This document shows, one piece after another, positions 5,512 to 6,659 of a DNA stretch of 6,659 nucleotides. Below the pieces are notes generated by a model, which did not search any database, was not told the origin of the DNA, and saw only the letters and a list, made by a program, of their open reading frames with translations. The translations under genes and the position numbers were made by a program. The stretch is from Nitrospirota bacterium. GTDB taxonomy: Bacteria; Nitrospirota; UBA9217. How positions within the stretch are numbered: the stretch's first letter is position 1; each line of letters begins with the position of its first letter. The stretch is taken from the NCBI GenBank assembly GCA_017885365.1, contig JAFNGD010000422.1:1-6659 (forward strand), in the 5' to 3' direction.

Positions 5512-6659
5512 ATGCAACTCTTGAGACATCCCCGCGAACTTGTTCTGGCAATGATCGTGCTCGTTGCCGGGTGCGCTGAGAAAGCGCTGCCTCCGGTGGC
5601 CATCCCGGTCCCCTCGCGGCAGATCGATTACCTGGCCGAGGTCAAGCCGATCCTCGACAAACGCTGCGTGGTCTGCCACTCCTGCTACAATTCTCCCTGC
5701 CAACTGAAATTGAGCGAGTTCGAAGGCCTTGACCGCGGCGCCACGAAGAAGGCGGTCTACGACGGCGCGCGTCTGCGGTCCATGGACCCGACGCGGCTGT
5801 TCATCGATGCCCAGTCCACGCAGGAGTGGCGGAAGAAGGACTTCTCCAGCGTCACCGACAGCACGACAGCGAACGGGCTGAACGACTCGATCATGATCCA
5901 GCTGCTTTCCCACAAGTTGAAGAACCCGGAAAGCACGGGTGAATACCGGCCTGAAACAGATGAATTGACCTGCGCTACGGACCGGAAAGAAGTGGGCGGG
6001 TACCTGAAAAAGCATCCGAACCGCGGCATGCCCTACGGCTTCCCTCCGCTCAAGCAGCAAGAGTTCGAGATCATCGCCGGCTGGCTGGTCCAGGGTGCGA
6101 AAGGGCCTCGTGCGGCCCAACAGGCCGAGCTCGAGGCGCCGAAGCCGGATGACGCCCGGGAGATCGGGAAGTGGGAGGCGTTCCTGAACCAGGACGATGC
6201 CAAGCATGCCATGACGGCACGCTACCTCTACGAACATCTGTTCCTGGCCCACATCAAGTTCGGCACTTCGACCAATGAATTTTATGAACTGGTCCGCTCC
6301 AAGACGCCGCCCGGCCAGCCCATCGACATCATCCCGACCGTACGGCCCTATGACGCACCCGGCGTCGACCGGTACTCCTATCGCTTCCGGAAGATCCACT
6401 CCACCATCGTCCACAAGACCCACATGGTGGTCGAATTCGATGACGCCCAATTGCGGCGGTTCAAGGAGCTCTTTATCCAGCCCGAATGGCTGCAGGCCCC
6501 GCATCTCGTGGGGTACGACCCGAAGCTGAGCGCCAATCCCTTTGCAGCCTTCGAGCAGATCCCCCCGCGCTCACGCTATCAGTTCCTGCTGGACAACGCG
6601 AACTATGTGATCATGACGTTCATCCATGGACCGGTCTGCAAGGGTCAGATCGCCCTGAA
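5512..6659 (+). CDS. cti: Fatty acid cis/trans isomerase, N-terminal half (cut by window end)
   Basis: The reading frame is open for 382 codons to the window edge. Known Cti proteins are roughly 750-800 residues, so about half is present. Cti is a periplasm-facing haem protein that isomerises cis-unsaturated acyl chains of membrane phospholipids to trans, stiffening the membrane under solvent or heat stress. The c-type haem site CVVCH is at residues 52-56, in the family-typical block CVVCHSCYNSPCQLKL. Other family landmarks are RGMPYGFPPL (about 169-178), RYLYEHLFLAHIKF (about 237-250), ANPFAAFEQIPPRSRYQFLLD (about 342-362) and FIHGPVCKGQ near the edge. The N-terminus has a lipobox-like LVAGC with Cys at 21, so this copy may be lipid-anchored, unlike versions with a plain cleavable signal. 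The ATG at 5512 is chosen because AAGGTGAG lies just upstream and the signal sequence begins there. A long antisense frame over it is a codon-bias shadow. Confidence 0.93.
   Translation, partial: MQLLRHPRELVLAMIVLVAGCAEKALPPVAIPVPSRQIDYLAEVKPILDKRCVVCHSCYNSPCQLKLSEFEGLDRGATKKAVYDGARLRSMDPTRLFIDAQSTQEWRKKDFSSVTDSTTANGLNDSIMIQLLSHKLKNPESTGEYRPETDELTCATDRKEVGGYLKKHPNRGMPYGFPPLKQQEFEIIAGWLVQGAKGPRAAQQAELEAPKPDDAREIGKWEAFLNQDDAKHAMTARYLYEHLFLAHIKFGTSTNEFYELVRSKTPPGQPIDIIPTVRPYDAPGVDRYSYRFRKIHSTIVHKTHMVVEFDDAQLRRFKELFIQPEWLQAPHLVGYDPKLSANPFAAFEQIPPRSRYQFLLDNANYVIMTFIHGPVCKGQIAL

Noticed and set aside
5405..5524. 39-codon leader frame overlapping the start of cti
   Set aside because: No ribosome site precedes its ATG, and the peptide shows no run of codons suggesting attenuation.
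5254..6504. 416-codon open frame on the minus strand across cti
   Set aside because: It lies fully antisense to a protein with unmistakable Cti motifs. Its translation is rich in Arg, Leu and Asp without domain character, which is the usual mirror of GC-rich codon bias.

Overview
The window is moderately GC-rich (high fifties percent by eye) and comes from a Gram-negative bacterium. The evidence is several lipoproteins with signal peptidase II sites, a beta-barrel outer-membrane protein, a periplasmic protein and a c-type-haem fatty acid isomerase. The pairing of a lipoprotein with a PorV/TraF-like barrel, together with the codon use, suggests Nitrospirota or a deltaproteobacterial-type lineage. 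This is inference; there is no rRNA or marker gene here to settle it.

Layout. (1) 119-1412, plus strand: a DUF4136-like outer-membrane lipoprotein followed 46 bp later by an FMN-dependent nitroreductase-family protein. (2) 1445-1475: a strong hairpin between convergent genes that can end transcription from both sides. (3) 3808 down to 1496, minus strand: a two-gene operon encoding a cysteine-rich lipoprotein and, 21 bp later, a PorV/TraF-like (UPF0164-type) outer-membrane barrel. A good sigma70-type promoter lies upstream, and a perfect 16-bp tandem duplication touches its -35 box. (4) 3915-4691: a stretch of about 780 bp without a convincing intact gene. It holds traces of a frameshifted small membrane protein (minus strand), traces of a lipoprotein (plus strand), and a candidate promoter firing towards the next gene. 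(5) 4692-5276, plus strand: a secreted protein made of two copies of a small beta-rich domain, closed by a textbook terminator. (6) 5512 to the window end, plus strand: the first half of a fatty acid cis/trans isomerase (cti) behind its own promoter and a leader of about 110 nt.

How it fits together. Almost every product acts in the envelope. Cti converts cis to trans unsaturated fatty acids in membrane phospholipids and is a known response to solvent or heat stress. The lipoprotein plus barrel operon probably forms an outer-membrane pair. Both of its products carry an EF-hand-like Asp/Asn loop, so a calcium-stabilised surface structure is a reasonable hypothesis. I see no phage, transposon, CRISPR, tRNA or rRNA signal. 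The most unusual items are the lipoprotein/barrel pair with its repeated upstream element, the duplicated-domain periplasmic protein, and the decayed-looking region between them.
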